Shown here: piece by piece, positions 23,883 to 35,195 of the stretch
Layout of the letters: every line of letters starts with the position of its first letter
Position numbering within the stretch: the stretch's first letter is position 1
NCBI GenBank assembly: GCA_030267565.1
Contig: BRXU01000021.1
Coordinates: forward strand, 1,334,501 to 1,398,500
DNA length: 64,000 nt
Direction of reading: 5' to 3'
Source: Pleodorina starrii
Lineage: Eukaryota > Chlorophyta > Chlorophyceae > Chlamydomonadales > Volvocaceae
The notes under the pieces: model-generated
Seen by the model: the letters and a program-made list of their open reading frames with translations, nothing else
The model's database searches: none
Told to the model about the DNA's origin: nothing
Made by a program: the position numbers and the translations under genes

Positions 23883-24395
23883 GTATCAAATCAGAAAAAT
23901 CATTCCTGTCTGCAAAAGAAGAACGAGGTAAACTTGCAAGCAGCGAGGGCGTTAGATACAAACCGAGAAATTGTAGGGGGGGGTACCTCCGGCCTCCGGA
24001 AGAGACGAGCCCACGGTCCAGCCGCTGGCCACTGGTGCACTGTAGCAGCGGAGACGACCACCAGGGCGGAAGAGATATTTGTGCGTGTGCGTGTGTGTGG
24101 GGGGGGGGGCGGGGGTGACGTATTATTCAACGTCAGCCGCCGACTTGATTGCCGGCCCGGGGCTCCATGCTCCACCCTCCGTCTCCCCGACCCACCATCG
24201 GGAGTTCGGGACGGGGGGCGCTCAGGAGCTCAACTGGGCGTGGAGCTGGATGAGTTGGGACGGCAGCACTCAGTGTGCACAGAGTTACCCCACGTTCCAG
24301 ACATCTCGCGTTCGCCTATTACTGAACATGTTCAGCGAAAGGCAACTCGCAGCGGGCCCTGCCTGCGGTTGCCTTGATCGTTCTTTTCTGACAGC

Positions 24396-24591
24396 AGCTC
24401 CTGCGCTTCCCCAAAGCCAAACTCGCACCTGGTTGACGACCAACGGAATCCAACGGCCGAAACTGCTTGCACTGGTCGCCGTAGCGGTCGCTACCTACGG
24501 TACCTGGGGTCGCTCGCTACCGGTACCTTCAGATGGGGCCGGGACGGAATCCCCCACCGGATCCGGATCCGCCGCTACCGCCTCCTCTTAG
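24396..24591 (+). CDS. Possible C-terminal exon of a small membrane protein
   Basis: After a good acceptor (TTTTCTGACAG) the frame runs to TAG with a hydrophobic stretch KLLALVAVAVATYGTWG flanked by basic residues and a Ser/Gly-rich tail. No start exon is evident and I do not recognise the family. It may equally be chance; very tentative. Confidence 0.15.
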
Positions 24592-25318
24592 GGAGGGAGC
24601 GCCGCCATGTGGTCCCAGAAGAGAAGAGAGGCGCTAATAAAAAGGACACCGCAGGCACTTGCTTGGCGGGGTTGCAGGCGATGAGCACCCAGCCGCGACA
24701 CCCCTCCCAGCCAGCCAGCCACACACACACGCGCACAGCGCCAGGCCGGATGGCCGGCCGGCCCTTACCCCTCCGGGGGCCTGGAGCCCACTGTTAACAA
24801 ATACTACACACAAGCGTCCGCCCAAGCAAAAGGGGCCTCGGGCCGCCACGCCCGCGCCCGCCACGACCTTCCGCGCAATATGCCACGTCCCGCCAGCCGC
24901 ACGCAAAGAACAACACGAAACCCGCACGAGGCAGCGGCGGCTTCCCTCCCCTTCCCTCCCCTCCCCGAGACCCCAGCCGTCACGAGGCACGCCACCGCGC
25001 ACAAAAGGCGGGAAAGAGGCGGCGGTCCGTACCCCCGCGAGCGCCGCCACCGCCACCGCCACCGCCACCGCGCGCAAGACGCGTCTCGCGTGAGCGTTTC
25101 GTCGGCTCTCTTCCTTTTTTGCTTGCGGTGCGGCCACGTGGTGCCACAACCTCCTCCGGGGCAGAGGCAGCGGACGGGGCAGGTCCGCTTCCTACTCCCT
25201 CCCTCCTCCCGCCGACAGGTGCCCCAGGTGGGGGAGCGATGCAGCCAGGGGAGCCGGGCCCCGGGTGCGGGTCGCACGCATCACCACGACCTTCGCCCCC
25301 CCCCGGACGGAATTCTTC

Positions 25319-25352
25319 TGTTACGGGCTCCGGCCTATACGTGGATAACCCC
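25319..25352 (+). repeat. Dispersed motif A with extended left flank
   Basis: TGTTACGGGCTCCGGCC followed by TATACGTGGATAACCCCCC. If the intron association seen elsewhere holds here, an unrecognised plus-strand intron could end downstream. Confidence 0.75.
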
Positions 25353-26351
25353 CCATGTATGTCCTCCTCCCCCCCGATCCTCCTCCGGCATGTCTCCATC
25401 TCCTCGCTCTCCTCGGGCGACCGACGCAGTCCCGGAGGCACATGCACAGCTCCTCGCCGCCACCGCCGCCGCCTCCCCCCCCGCCCTCCCGCCCCAGTTT
25501 CGCTTGCACCCACCCACCCACCCACCCGCCCACCCACCCCAGTCACCGGCGTCTGCACTCGCACTCGATCGCGCGGCGCGTGCGCTCCGCACGTCTCAAC
25601 GCGCGCCATCCTTCCACCGAGCAGCCGCCGCCACTGCCGCCGGTCGCCGCCGTTGCCGCCGTCACCGCAGCGCGCATTCCAGCGGCAGCGCATCCGACAC
25701 CCCCCGTATCGTATCGGGTTGCCGATCTTCCTCCCGCTCGGGGCACTTGCCCGTTGCCCCCCTCCCTCCCTCCCTCTCGGTGCAAAGACGCGCCTTCCAG
25801 TTGCACGGCTCCCAATGGCGCGCCTCCCGGGTCGGGTCGGGTCGGGTCGGGTCGGGCCCGGCCTGCCTGCCGCCGGGTCGGGCCCGGCCGGCCTGCCGCC
25901 GGGGCGGGCCCGGAAAAGAGACTTGCGCAGCACAGTCTCGGCAGCCACGCCGCCGCCGCTGGAGGTCCCACGACCCACAGATTTAACCCGCCCGCCAAAG
26001 CCGCGTACGCACATGCAAGCGCACGCACGGAGCGGAGCGGAACCCCCCGCCAGCCGCCCAACCACCCGGCCCTGCGCTGCTATGGCCCTGGCTCGTCCTC
26101 ACGTCCACAGCCGCTCCTAGTCGCTCCGCTCCACTCCGCTCCGCGCGGCGCGGCACGGCGGGCCAGCCAAGCGCCACCCCGCTGAGGCCGCGCGCCGCTG
26201 TCGCGGCCAGGGCGGGCTGCAGCAGCAGTTCTGCGGCCGGGAAAACCCTCTCTCTCTACCGCCAGGGCCAGGCCCCTCCCCCCGGGGAAAAGCAATCAAT
26301 CATGGGAAAGCACTCCTTCCTTCCCGCCAGCTAGCTGCCTTCCTCCCTTCC

Positions 26352-27678
26352 TCACGGCTCGTACAGCACCCGGCAGTTGGCGAGTGTCACCTCGGGCACC
26401 GGCCTCTCGTTGATGTAGGTCTGCAGGTTCTCCAGCTTGCCCAGGCAGTCCAGACCTGCGGCGGAGCGTTTAGGTGGGGGGGGGAGCAGGAAATTGACGG
26501 AGTGCTTGGGGGCAGAGTGTTGTGGGCGGCCGCGGAGCGTTTACTTTCGGTAGTGGTGTGCGGGGTGAGGGCGAGGTGGGGTGTGGAGGGCGAGGCGGGG
26601 TGAGGCGGGTTGCGGCCAAGCGGAGGCGCAGGGAGAAGGAAAGAAACGGGGCTGGGGGCTGGTGGCCGAGCGCTGTGCGGAGCACTGGCAACCAGCCCAC
26701 AGGCCCCGAGGGGGGAGAGGGTCCCACGCTCACGCAGCTGCGTCACGCTCACGTCACCCCCAGCCGGTCGGCCGGGCTAGGACCGGGAGAGGACACATGA
26801 CCCAGAGGGTGACCGCCCCACACGCCATCCCGCTCTTTAACCCTCTTCCTGCAGCTTCCCGCAGCTTCCCTCACCTTCCGCCGTGAGCACCTTGCCGAAC
26901 GCCACCCGCTTGCCGTCCAGGAAGGGCAGCGGCGAGATGGCGATGTAGAACTGGGTGGCGGCGGTGTGCGGCTGGCCCTTGTTGGCCATGCCCAGGATGC
27001 CGCGCTCGTCGTGCTTGACGGCAAAGGTCTCGTCGGGCAGCGTGAAGCCCGGGTCGCCCTTGCCGCTGCCGTCAACCACGTCGCCGCCCTGGATCCAGCC
27101 GCTCTTGACCACGCGGTGGATGGGTGTGTTCTTAAGGTGGGTTTCGGTTTGGGGGAGGGGGGGAGCCCGCGGGGAGGTTAGGGGAGATCGCGTGGGTTGC
27201 GGTACTGGGCTGAGGGACTGGGGTGCGGTACGGGATTGCGGTGCTGGGTTGCGGTATTTGGCGCGGGTCCTGGGGTGCGGGGATGCTGGGCCGGTCGTTG
27301 CAGCCGTTAGGGCGCGGGAGCTGGAGTCGTGAGGGTGGGGCGAGTTAAGGCGCGCAGCGGTCGCGAGATGTTGATTGCCGCGTGCGGCTGATCCCAATGG
27401 ACAGAGGAGTCAAAGGGGCCGATGCCAGAGGCCCAACAAGCGCACGAAATGTGTCCGCATGTCCATCATGTCGTCGACCTCACCTCGTATGTATGCCCTT
27501 TTTCGCTCCCTTTTACGAACTTTAGAAAGTTCGCGCATGTTGCAGGTGCTATATCGGTGTAAAGCTCAAGCACCACCGTGCCAAGTTCCCGCCCAGTTTG
27601 CTCCAGGCTGAATGCTACATAAGAACGGCCAGTACTTTTACAGTACTCCATCAATGCGTCAGGACTTTCAAAATCCAT
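26352..27678 (-). CDS. Cyclophilin-type peptidyl-prolyl cis-trans isomerase (PPIL6-like)
   Basis: Three exons: 27484..27678, 26875..27130, 26352..26455 (555 nt, 184 aa). It is a single cyclophilin domain. The N-terminal strand is RELGTVVLELYTDIAPATCA; the active-site block IHRVVKSGWIQGGD keeps the catalytic Arg and Gln; QFYIAISPLPFLDGKRVAFG keeps the Phe. The residue at the human CypA Trp121 position is Phe here (PFLDGK), which usually means weak cyclosporin binding. A short N-terminus (MDFESPDALMEYCKSTGRSY) and the diverged sequence suggest the PPIL6 group rather than CypA; that assignment is tentative. The exon 2 acceptor is TTAAG rather than CAG. The first in-frame ATG is at 27678. It is divergent from the sulfotransferase-like gene 331 bp away. 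Confidence 0.85.
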
Positions 27679-28009
27679 GATGCGTTCCACAAATTAGCCG
27701 GTCAAGGAAAGCTGTCTGCAATGCACAGCTAATCACGAATTTAATCCATTAACACCTCATACCGTAAGCAATCCTCTCGTCAAACGAATAACGGTCGTAG
27801 TTACAATCGTTTTCATGTAAGTACGACTTGGCACCGTACAGCCGGATTGGGGACGATGCATCACAGGAGGCAGCCATCTTAACGTTCCTTTATTACATAG
27901 ATACATTGTGCAGCACCTTGGATAGGCGGTGCTTCCGTCGCGTTGCCCTATCGGGAGTCCCGACGTGTCGCTACCCAAACCGCCGACCCCTTACCTTCCA
28001 GGTCCCACG
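27679..28009. promoter_or_regulatory. Divergent promoter, cyclophilin / sulfotransferase-like gene
   Basis: Only 331 bp separate the two start codons, and the DNA is relatively AT-rich compared with its surroundings. It should carry both 5' UTRs and a shared promoter. A possible acceptor (TTACCTTCCAG) just before the ATG at 28010 hints at a 5' UTR intron in the plus-strand gene. Confidence 0.5.
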
Positions 28010-28983
28010 ATGCACGCGCTGCACACGGCCCTCTCCGCGCGTAAAGGCCCAGTACCGCCTTCGGTCGCGGAGCTGCTAGCAGCCCTCGAACAGGCCGGAC
28101 CGGAAGTAACTGTCATGGACGTCCAAGTTTCATCCTTTGGTAGGCCCCGAGCGCCGCGCCGCCCCAACCGCCTTCCTTTCCCAGCAGCCCCACCCCAAGC
28201 CCCATATCTCCCATACCATTCTGCATTGGCGCTACTCTGTCGCACGACCTCAATCTCCCAAACGTCCGGCCCTGGGGCACTATCGCTACTCGCTGCTCGC
28301 ATGCTGCCCAGTCGGATGTGGGCGATGTGGGTCGGCATCGTCCATCCCTTCGAGCGCACCCGCACCTCATTTTGTCATCTGCTCCCCTTCACTCATTTTG
28401 TCATCTGCTCCCCTTCTCTCCCCTTTCCTCTCCAATGCTGCATCACAGGCGGCGTGGGCAGCACCCAGCTGTCCAACCATCTTAACGCGTACGGCATAAC
28501 TACCAACCTCCTGACCGACTCTGACAACCTGCGGCACTGCCCCCGGTGCGCGAGGGTGATCTGGATCCCTTGCACTCCCTGGATAACTGTTACACGGCGG
28601 CATATGCGGGACCGGCAGGCGGCCGCCGCCTTCGTGGCACTGCGCGTTCCGTCTGATTCGCTTACCAGGCTACCGGTAGCTATTTGCCACTAGGGCCTTT
28701 GGGCGGCCCTAAATGCCACAGGCGGTGCGGCTCCCTGGTCGCTGCGCCGTCGTCAGCAGCCCGCACTCCCCGGGAATCTGCACCCACCCAGCAGCCCCCA
28801 ACACGCACATGACTCACGGCATCTCGACCCTTCTGCCCTCGAACTCCAAAACACCTTTCCCCACAACCACAACTGCAACCCCCGCACCCTTCCTTTCTTC
28901 CTTCCTTCCTGCCTGCCTTGTTTCCTCTCGTCGTATCGTACGGCAGGCCGCCCGAGTACCCGCCGGAGTACCCGCCGGTGGCA

Positions 28984-29014
<31 letters not shown>

Positions 29015-31430
29015 GGGAGGCGACAGCAGCAGCAGCAGGAGCGGCAGGCGCAGCAAGCAGTCCCCCGTCCGACTCCCGACCTCGTACGACATCTCGTCCA
29101 CGCCATGTTGTGTATTTGTACGGAGACCCGTTGGCCGCGGTGGCCAGTCACTACCGCCGGGGTCAGGCGTGCCACCAGGTCGGGTCGGGTCGGGTCGGGT
29201 CAGGTCGGGTCAGGTCGGGTCAGGTCGGGTCAGGTCGGGTCAGGTCGGGTCAGGTCGGGTCAGGTCGGGTCAGGTCGGGTCGGGTCGGGTCAGGCAGCGG
29301 TACTGGTATAGTTTACCGGTGCCCAGCCGGGGGCGGCTGTGTCAGGGGGGGGAGGGGGGCGTGGCAAAGAAGAAGAAACCGTAGCGACGGGACAGAGGCG
29401 ACGCAAGCAAACCCGGGCCCTGCAATACTTACGGACGTGCATACCTCACCTCCCTCCCGCACGGCCGCCGCCACGCCGCTCCCCGCTCGATGGTCGCCGT
29501 ACGACAGGCGCAGAAGACGAGCGGCAACCCCACGGCGCTGTCCCCCGCGACCTTCCCGGCCTCCCTGGAGGATTACGTGGCCAGGTGGGCGGCGGGATCC
29601 TGTCCTGTCATGTTGCGCGGCCCTGTCGCGAGGCCCTGTTGCTGCTGTTGTTGCTGCTGTTGCTGCCCCTGGGTTGCCACCACCACTGTTGCTGCTGCGG
29701 CGGCGGCGGAAGCTACAGTATCAGTTACTGCGGCCTTGTTTCAACCAGCCAACAGGCCAGTTTCCCCCGGGGGAGGGAGGGCCATGCCCTGGAGACCACA
29801 CACCCGCACATCCGAAAGGCCATCCTCCCTTACCCTTCGTGTACCCTTCGTATACCCTTCATACCTCCCACACCGTGTGTACGACACCGTGTGTACGACG
29901 GGAATCCGCCACGTCCCGCGGCCAGGGGTGAGGACTTGTTCGGACTGCAGGAGCACTTCCATAGCTGGCGCACACAGCCCCGGGACTACCCCATCGTCAT
30001 GCTCAGGTGGCTTTGGGCGGCGGCTGTGGGGTGGGGCAGGAGGGCTGGGAATGGGAAGGGGAAGGAAACCCCCGTTCGAGACTGTCCGGGGGCAATTTTC
30101 CCGTGCGGGGCGGTCGCTGGGGCCTCATTTTACTAGCGTGCAGCCAGTCTGCGGATATGGTATTTGGCGCGTAGAACACGGTTTGGCGAGCGGTAGGCGC
30201 GGATACGCCACATCATTGCGGCTTTGGTACTTGCGGCGAATACCCTCATGAGTACGCTGCGTGTACCGGTGCCCGTGAGTGCTGGGGGGAACCTCCTGTC
30301 CTCTTGTCGGGAAACGTAGACCCTTGGGAGACGCTCTAGGGGTGGTTGCGTAACGCTTCACGGCCGTTGCGCCACATGTGATTGCCGCATTGGGTTTTGA
30401 TGGCGACGCACGGCGGCATACGGCGGCCGGTGGGCTGGCTGTCAGCCCGTGACTGCCGTACTCCGGTCACGGATGTGTCCGTACCCTGTATGGACGTGGT
30501 GGTGAAACTTCGGGGGCTCAAGTGACCCGTGGGTCGCAGACGACCGCTGGCGCCGTGTCCGTGTCCGTGTCGGTGACTCGGTGTCGGTGACTCAGTGTCG
30601 GTGCCGGCGCAGGTACGAGCGCATGTTCGAGCCCGCCGTGGCTTCGGAGCTGTTCCGGCTGCTGTGCTCCCACAAGCTGACGGCCGAGCGACTGGAGGAG
30701 ATGGCGGCGGCATTCGTCGCTTCCAGGCGGCCGCGACGCAGTCAGGTACGGCAAGCCACGGTATCCAACCAAGGGCGGAACTTGCTGCGCTCCGCGCCGC
30801 TGCGTGCGACGGCTGGCTGGCTAACCGTATTTGCCGCCAGACGTGCACGTGCTGCACATATCACCGCCGTATACGGATTGTACGATGCTCGATGCATGCA
30901 TGCATGGCACGCGGAGTCGGGCCTCTGCATCGAGTCGCATTCCGGGACCTGTCGGTGTGCTGAGGGGAGCCGTGGACACGGCCGGGTGCCCACGGCCGGG
31001 GGGCACATGGCGGGGCACGTGCGGCCGTTGCGTGCGGCGCAGGTTCCGGGCGAGATGTACGACAGGATGTACGGCGATCTCCTCGCGGCGATGGACCGGC
31101 TGCCGCCGCTGTACGTCAGGTACGGCAACCGGTGTGCAATGGTGGTGGCCCTCTTGCTGCTACTACTTGATGCGCCGATTCCGTCGGCCACCGTGCTCCT
31201 TACCACTACTGCCTACTCCTGAATTACTAATGCCTGCTGCTGGGTGCAGCCGCTCACCACTGGGTGCGCCAACTCCCCCCGGGGAATCTGCACCGCACGT
31301 CTCCTCGAGCGCCCCTGTGTGCCGCCAACTGTGTGGCAACCTGGCCCGTCGCCCAAACTTCTTGCTTGTCCAAGCTTACCCGGCCCCCCAACATCCTGAC
31401 GAGGCTTGCTCCGCGCGCTGTGTCGTGTAA
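28010..31430 (+). CDS. P-loop sulfotransferase-like protein
   Basis: Eight exons: 28010..28139, 28449..28545, 28947..29178, 29514..29584, 29926..30006, 30613..30745, 31043..31119, 31250..31430 (1002 nt, 333 aa). A strand followed by GGVGSTQLSNHL is a P-loop-like phosphate-binding motif. HVVYLYGDPLAAVASHYRRG matches the second signature of sulfotransferase-fold proteins, where a D-P-x-x-x-V-x-S segment binds the 3'-phosphate of PAPS. EDLFGLQEHFHSWRTQ and YPIVMLRYERMFEP correspond to the later helix and strand. The substrate is unknown and enzymatic activity is inferred only. Exon 3 carries an Ala-rich tract coded by GCA repeats. The 3' end is uncertain: the last intron has a good TACTAAT branch site, but if unspliced the frame stops at 31222 instead. 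Confidence 0.65.
29178..29296. repeat. 10-bp minisatellite (GGGTCAGGTC)n
   Basis: About eleven units, beginning exactly at the GTCGGGTC donor of exon 28947..29178. The splice donor is therefore part of the repeat. Confidence 0.9.
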
Positions 31431-32770
31431 CCGACCTCACCCCCCCCCTTCGGCCCCAAGTGCTTCATTCGCTTCGCTCGCTTTCTATGACCTCTGGCTC
31501 CTGGCCCCCACACCGCTGCCCCTTGCTTCGAAGGCAACCCGCGTCGGAGGGCACGGCCCGCTGAGCTGAACGATGGGTCCCAAGCGCCGCGCATCCCGCA
31601 GCTCCGAACGAGATTTGTTTCGCCCGACGAGGCGACGGGTCGAGGGCGGGCGCGCAGGCTGTGGCTGTGGCTTGGTTTGGCCGCACGCCTTAGGTGTTGG
31701 TCGCTGGCGCCAGGCTCCGTGGCAGTTCGGAGGCTGGAGCCAGCTCCCGAACGGAACGTTTTCGGCCCGAGCCGCCGGGTTGTGGCTGCCTCTGGGACCG
31801 CTTGTGCAGGTTGGTATGCTTAGGTGCCGCGCTGGGAAATGCGTTGCGGATTATGATGGGTGAAGGGTGATGCCATTACGGCGGCCGGTTGGTTGACTGG
31901 CTCCTGCGAGGGCGGCGACAGCCCGAGCGGGGGAGGAATGGGGCAGAGGAAGGGATGGCTGGCACGCTGCTAGCAAGCGTTGGCAAGCTGCTGCGCGATG
32001 CCCCAAAGCAAATACGAAGGCCACTGTGACAGCCACAACAACGAAGGCCGGAACCAGGTATTTTGCACGGGGTGCCTTGGCTGAAGCTTGGCGCGCCTGC
32101 CGTACAAGCTAGTTCGTACTCAAAAGGACTCTTGGTGGGGCTTCCGTTTGTGCAGTAGATCCCTGTAGGTTCGTGCGCAAGACACATGTGCCGCTTCCAA
32201 AGGGTTGTTTCAGGAAAACTGCTTGGTGGCCAAGGGTGGCCCTACAGTACGTGCGGTCCCAAGCGCAATCCCAAGTTTGACCGGTCACAGATTGCGATGT
32301 AATGCGTTTGTAATGCGAGAATGTTCCCAAACGTCGTTGGAACCCTAACATTGGTGGTGGCAACCCCGACATAAGAGTGGCAACTCCCGTGGCGTGTTTA
32401 CGGTCGTCCTAGCATCGTTTACAGCATCGCTGTCTGACTGAGCTGTTCATGAACATGAATATATGAGCCTGTTGGGGTCTGTATGGATGTGTCACTGGTG
32501 CATGAGAGCCTAGTTCACCGCTTTGGTCAACTGAACAGCGGGATCGCATCAAGTTTGCGTATTGACGACAGTGGGATATGTGCAGGGCATCATCCCAACG
32601 ACCTTGTCGCCGTGCCGTTCCGGAAGGTTCAGTCGTGGCGGGTTTCGTACATTGCAGCATAATCCTTGTACATATTAAATTACCTTGCCCAATAGTATTA
32701 CTTATTGTCTCTGTAGTCAAAGCTTGCCGAGGCATTACCTGTGCCTTCCACGTTGAGTTAATCTATCACG
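31431..32770. other. Intergenic between sulfotransferase-like gene and peroxiredoxin
   Basis: A 1.3-kb gap between two plus-strand genes, 3' UTR on the left and peroxiredoxin promoter/5' UTR on the right. It becomes less GC-rich towards 32.7 kb. I recognise no gene; short frames on both strands have non-coding codon use. Confidence 0.45.
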
Positions 32771-35195
32771 ATGGTTGCCAAAATCGGTGCTCCCGCCCCG
32801 AAGTGGAAGGCCCAGGCCGTGGTTAACGGCGAGATCAAGGAGATCAGCCTTGACGACTACAAGGTATCGTTTCGCCGCAGGCGGCGCATAAAGACAAGAA
32901 TTGCGTCAGACGACATGGGGCGCAGATCATCACTCGACCACTCGGAAACGCAGCTTACTGACGCTCATGTCGTTGCGGTCTTCTAGGGCAAGTACGTGGT
33001 GTTCTTCTTCTACCCGCTGGACTTCACGTTCGTGTGCCCGACGGAGATTGTCGCCTTCTCCGGTGCGTGGTTTCGGCTTGGGGTCGACTGAGCTGTGAAG
33101 GAGCTGGCTGCCCCAGTAGTGCCAGCTGTAATATTGGGTCTATAAGCAGTGAGTAATGCATGGGCGTGCACCCTCGCAGATCGCGTGGACGAGTTCAAGG
33201 CCATCAACTGCGAGGTAGGCGGCCTTGGCGCTTCGCGGGTAACCCGTGTCCGGCCACTCATGTCTGTGTAGAAGACCTGTGGGTGACGCTTCATATGCGC
33301 TTTGCGTCTGGAAAACACTTGCTGCACCGTCTGGTCCGTTTGGCTCCAGGTCGTCGGCGCCAGCATTGACAGCCAGTTCACGCATCTGGCGTTCAGCAAC
33401 ACCCCTCGCAACAAGGGTGGCCTGGGCGGCTGCAAGTACCCGCTTGTGGCGGATCTTACCAAGAAGATTGCCCAGGTACGTGTCTCCTCGCAAGTACCCC
33501 TTCGAGAGATACCAAGAGTGCTTCATTGCCAGCCGCGTTGGCTTCCCCCAGGGTTGCCTGCTGCCAGCGATTTGCCCATCACGCTCCTGATTGGACACTG
33601 TTTGATCAATACCCCGTAAACACAGACTATGTCCGTCTGTTCGCACGAGTGGGAGCACCCGCGGCCGTACACGTCAGCAGGTTGACTCGCCACAGTTGCG
33701 ACTGTTCTACGTACAACTGCCTGTACTCGCGGTCTTGTTCCGCTTATGAGTCGGCGTGCTGCCTTCTCCTTCTCCTTCGATCGGCCTGCAGGACTACGGT
33801 GTCCTGATCGAGGACGGCCCGGACGCCGGCGTGACCCTGCGGTAAGGCCGTTGGGCTCTTGGGCAACGCTTGGGGAGCTACCACCGGGGCAGCAGTGGCC
33901 TTCATAAGCAGAACACAAACAATGGAACACCTGTTCCCTTATAAACCGCGCTTTTCATCTACAGGCCTTCCAAGCGTTAAGATAATCCTTCTCATTATTC
34001 CTGGATACATACGTCACCAGGGCATCCGAAGGACATGTGCCTTTGGCTGTGTTACTCGGAAAGGCCGGGGGCTGGTTGTGTGTTCTGTTTTGGACAGGGG
34101 CGCGAGTGCGTGCACCATGTTGCCGACGCATGGTCTCCGGGGGCGGGGGGCGGGGGGGGTGGGCGATATGGCGGCCCTGGCCTCCGCTCATGGCGGCCAT
34201 GTCCCCGCGCAACACGAGGCAGGACAGCTGCGCTGTAGGGATCAGTGGGGTCATCAGGGATCAAGCCAACCCGGGCAATTCCGGAGGCAAAGGACTGCGG
34301 ACGGACCCGGTCGAATCGCGCGTCGCCGTCACTCTCCTGCGACGTCGTCGATAAACATAAAACATTGCTTGGCGATCCGTCCGAATGTGGACACTCCGCG
34401 CCTCCTCACTCATCATCTAAAGGATGCGGGCGCCTGTGTGACGTGGCGTCCCGCGGCGGCGGCGGCGGCCGCGGCGGCGTGCGCAGCGTTGTCCTCTCCG
34501 CTCCGGCCTCGCGCTGCCTCGCGTGGAGCTCCAACAGTGCCTTCCACCCACTGATCCTGCCTCCACACACTGCTGGCAACGTCCCGCGTCCGTGACGCCA
34601 CCCTGCTGTGCCGCGCGCGCTCGCACCATTGCAACTCACCCTGGCGTGTTATCAGCAGTTGTAGCAGCCGCAGTCGCAATCTGGGACCTGGACGCCTCCT
34701 GCTGAACTACCCGCGCCCCCGCCCCGCCCGCTTGCATCGCCCGCGCCGCCGCCCCCTCTTCCCCTCCCTCGCAGTGGCCTGTTCATCATCAGCCCCACCG
34801 GCATCCTGCGCCAGATCACCGTTAACGACCTGCCGGTCGGCCGCAGCGTCGATGAGACCCTGCGCCTTGTCAAGGCCTTCCAGGTGCGGTCGCCGGCACG
34901 CCTCGGCTTCTCACCCCTGGCCCCCCCTCCGTGGACACCCCCCCCATTCGGGATTCCGGGTTTCGTTGCGTCACGGTACACTCCTCAACCCCCCCCTTCG
35001 GCAGCCTAGCAGCGGGCGTTTGTCGCTCAAGGAGTGTGTACCTCTTGCGCCCGCCTTCCGCCGCCCCGACCCCCTTCTGTACGACAGTTCACGGACGAGC
35101 ACGGCGAGGTGTGCCCGGCCAACTGGAACCCGGGCGCCAAGACCATGAAGGCGGACCCCACCAAGTCGCTGGAGTACTTCAGCACCCTGTCGTAA
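32771..35195 (+). CDS. PRX: Typical 2-Cys peroxiredoxin
   Basis: Seven exons: 32771..32863, 32987..33062, 33180..33214, 33350..33475, 33792..33841, 34775..34883, 35088..35195 (597 nt, 198 aa). It reduces H2O2 and alkyl peroxides using thioredoxin. The peroxidatic Cys48 sits in [11 protein letters not shown]; the resolving Cys172 is in [10 protein letters not shown]. The whole AhpC/TSA fold is present ([35 protein letters not shown]). GGLGG (after NTPRNK) and the C-terminal YFSTLS correspond to the GGLG and YF motifs of eukaryotic Prx sensitive to overoxidation. There is no transit peptide: the protein starts [16 protein letters not shown], so it is probably the cytosolic form rather than the chloroplast isoform. 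Intron 5 is long (933 bp) and contains no coding sequence I can see. Length matches human PRDX1 (199 aa). Confidence 0.95.

Larger units (their letters stand above)
23763..26351. other. Intergenic, G+C-rich, no confident gene
   Basis: Between the foldback element and the cyclophilin stop. It contains a G run near 24100-24115, a (GGGTC)n run at 25830-25856 and two copies of dispersed motif A (23851-23870 and 25331-25350). A plus-strand frame ending at 24591 is listed separately. The long frames from 24.9 to 26.2 kb on both strands look like GC-rich shadow frames. Confidence 0.4.

Noticed and set aside
24634..26120. Long GC-rich frames on both strands between the foldback element and the cyclophilin
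   Set aside because: Low-complexity Arg/Pro/Ala composition in all frames, no domain, and no splice-consistent model.
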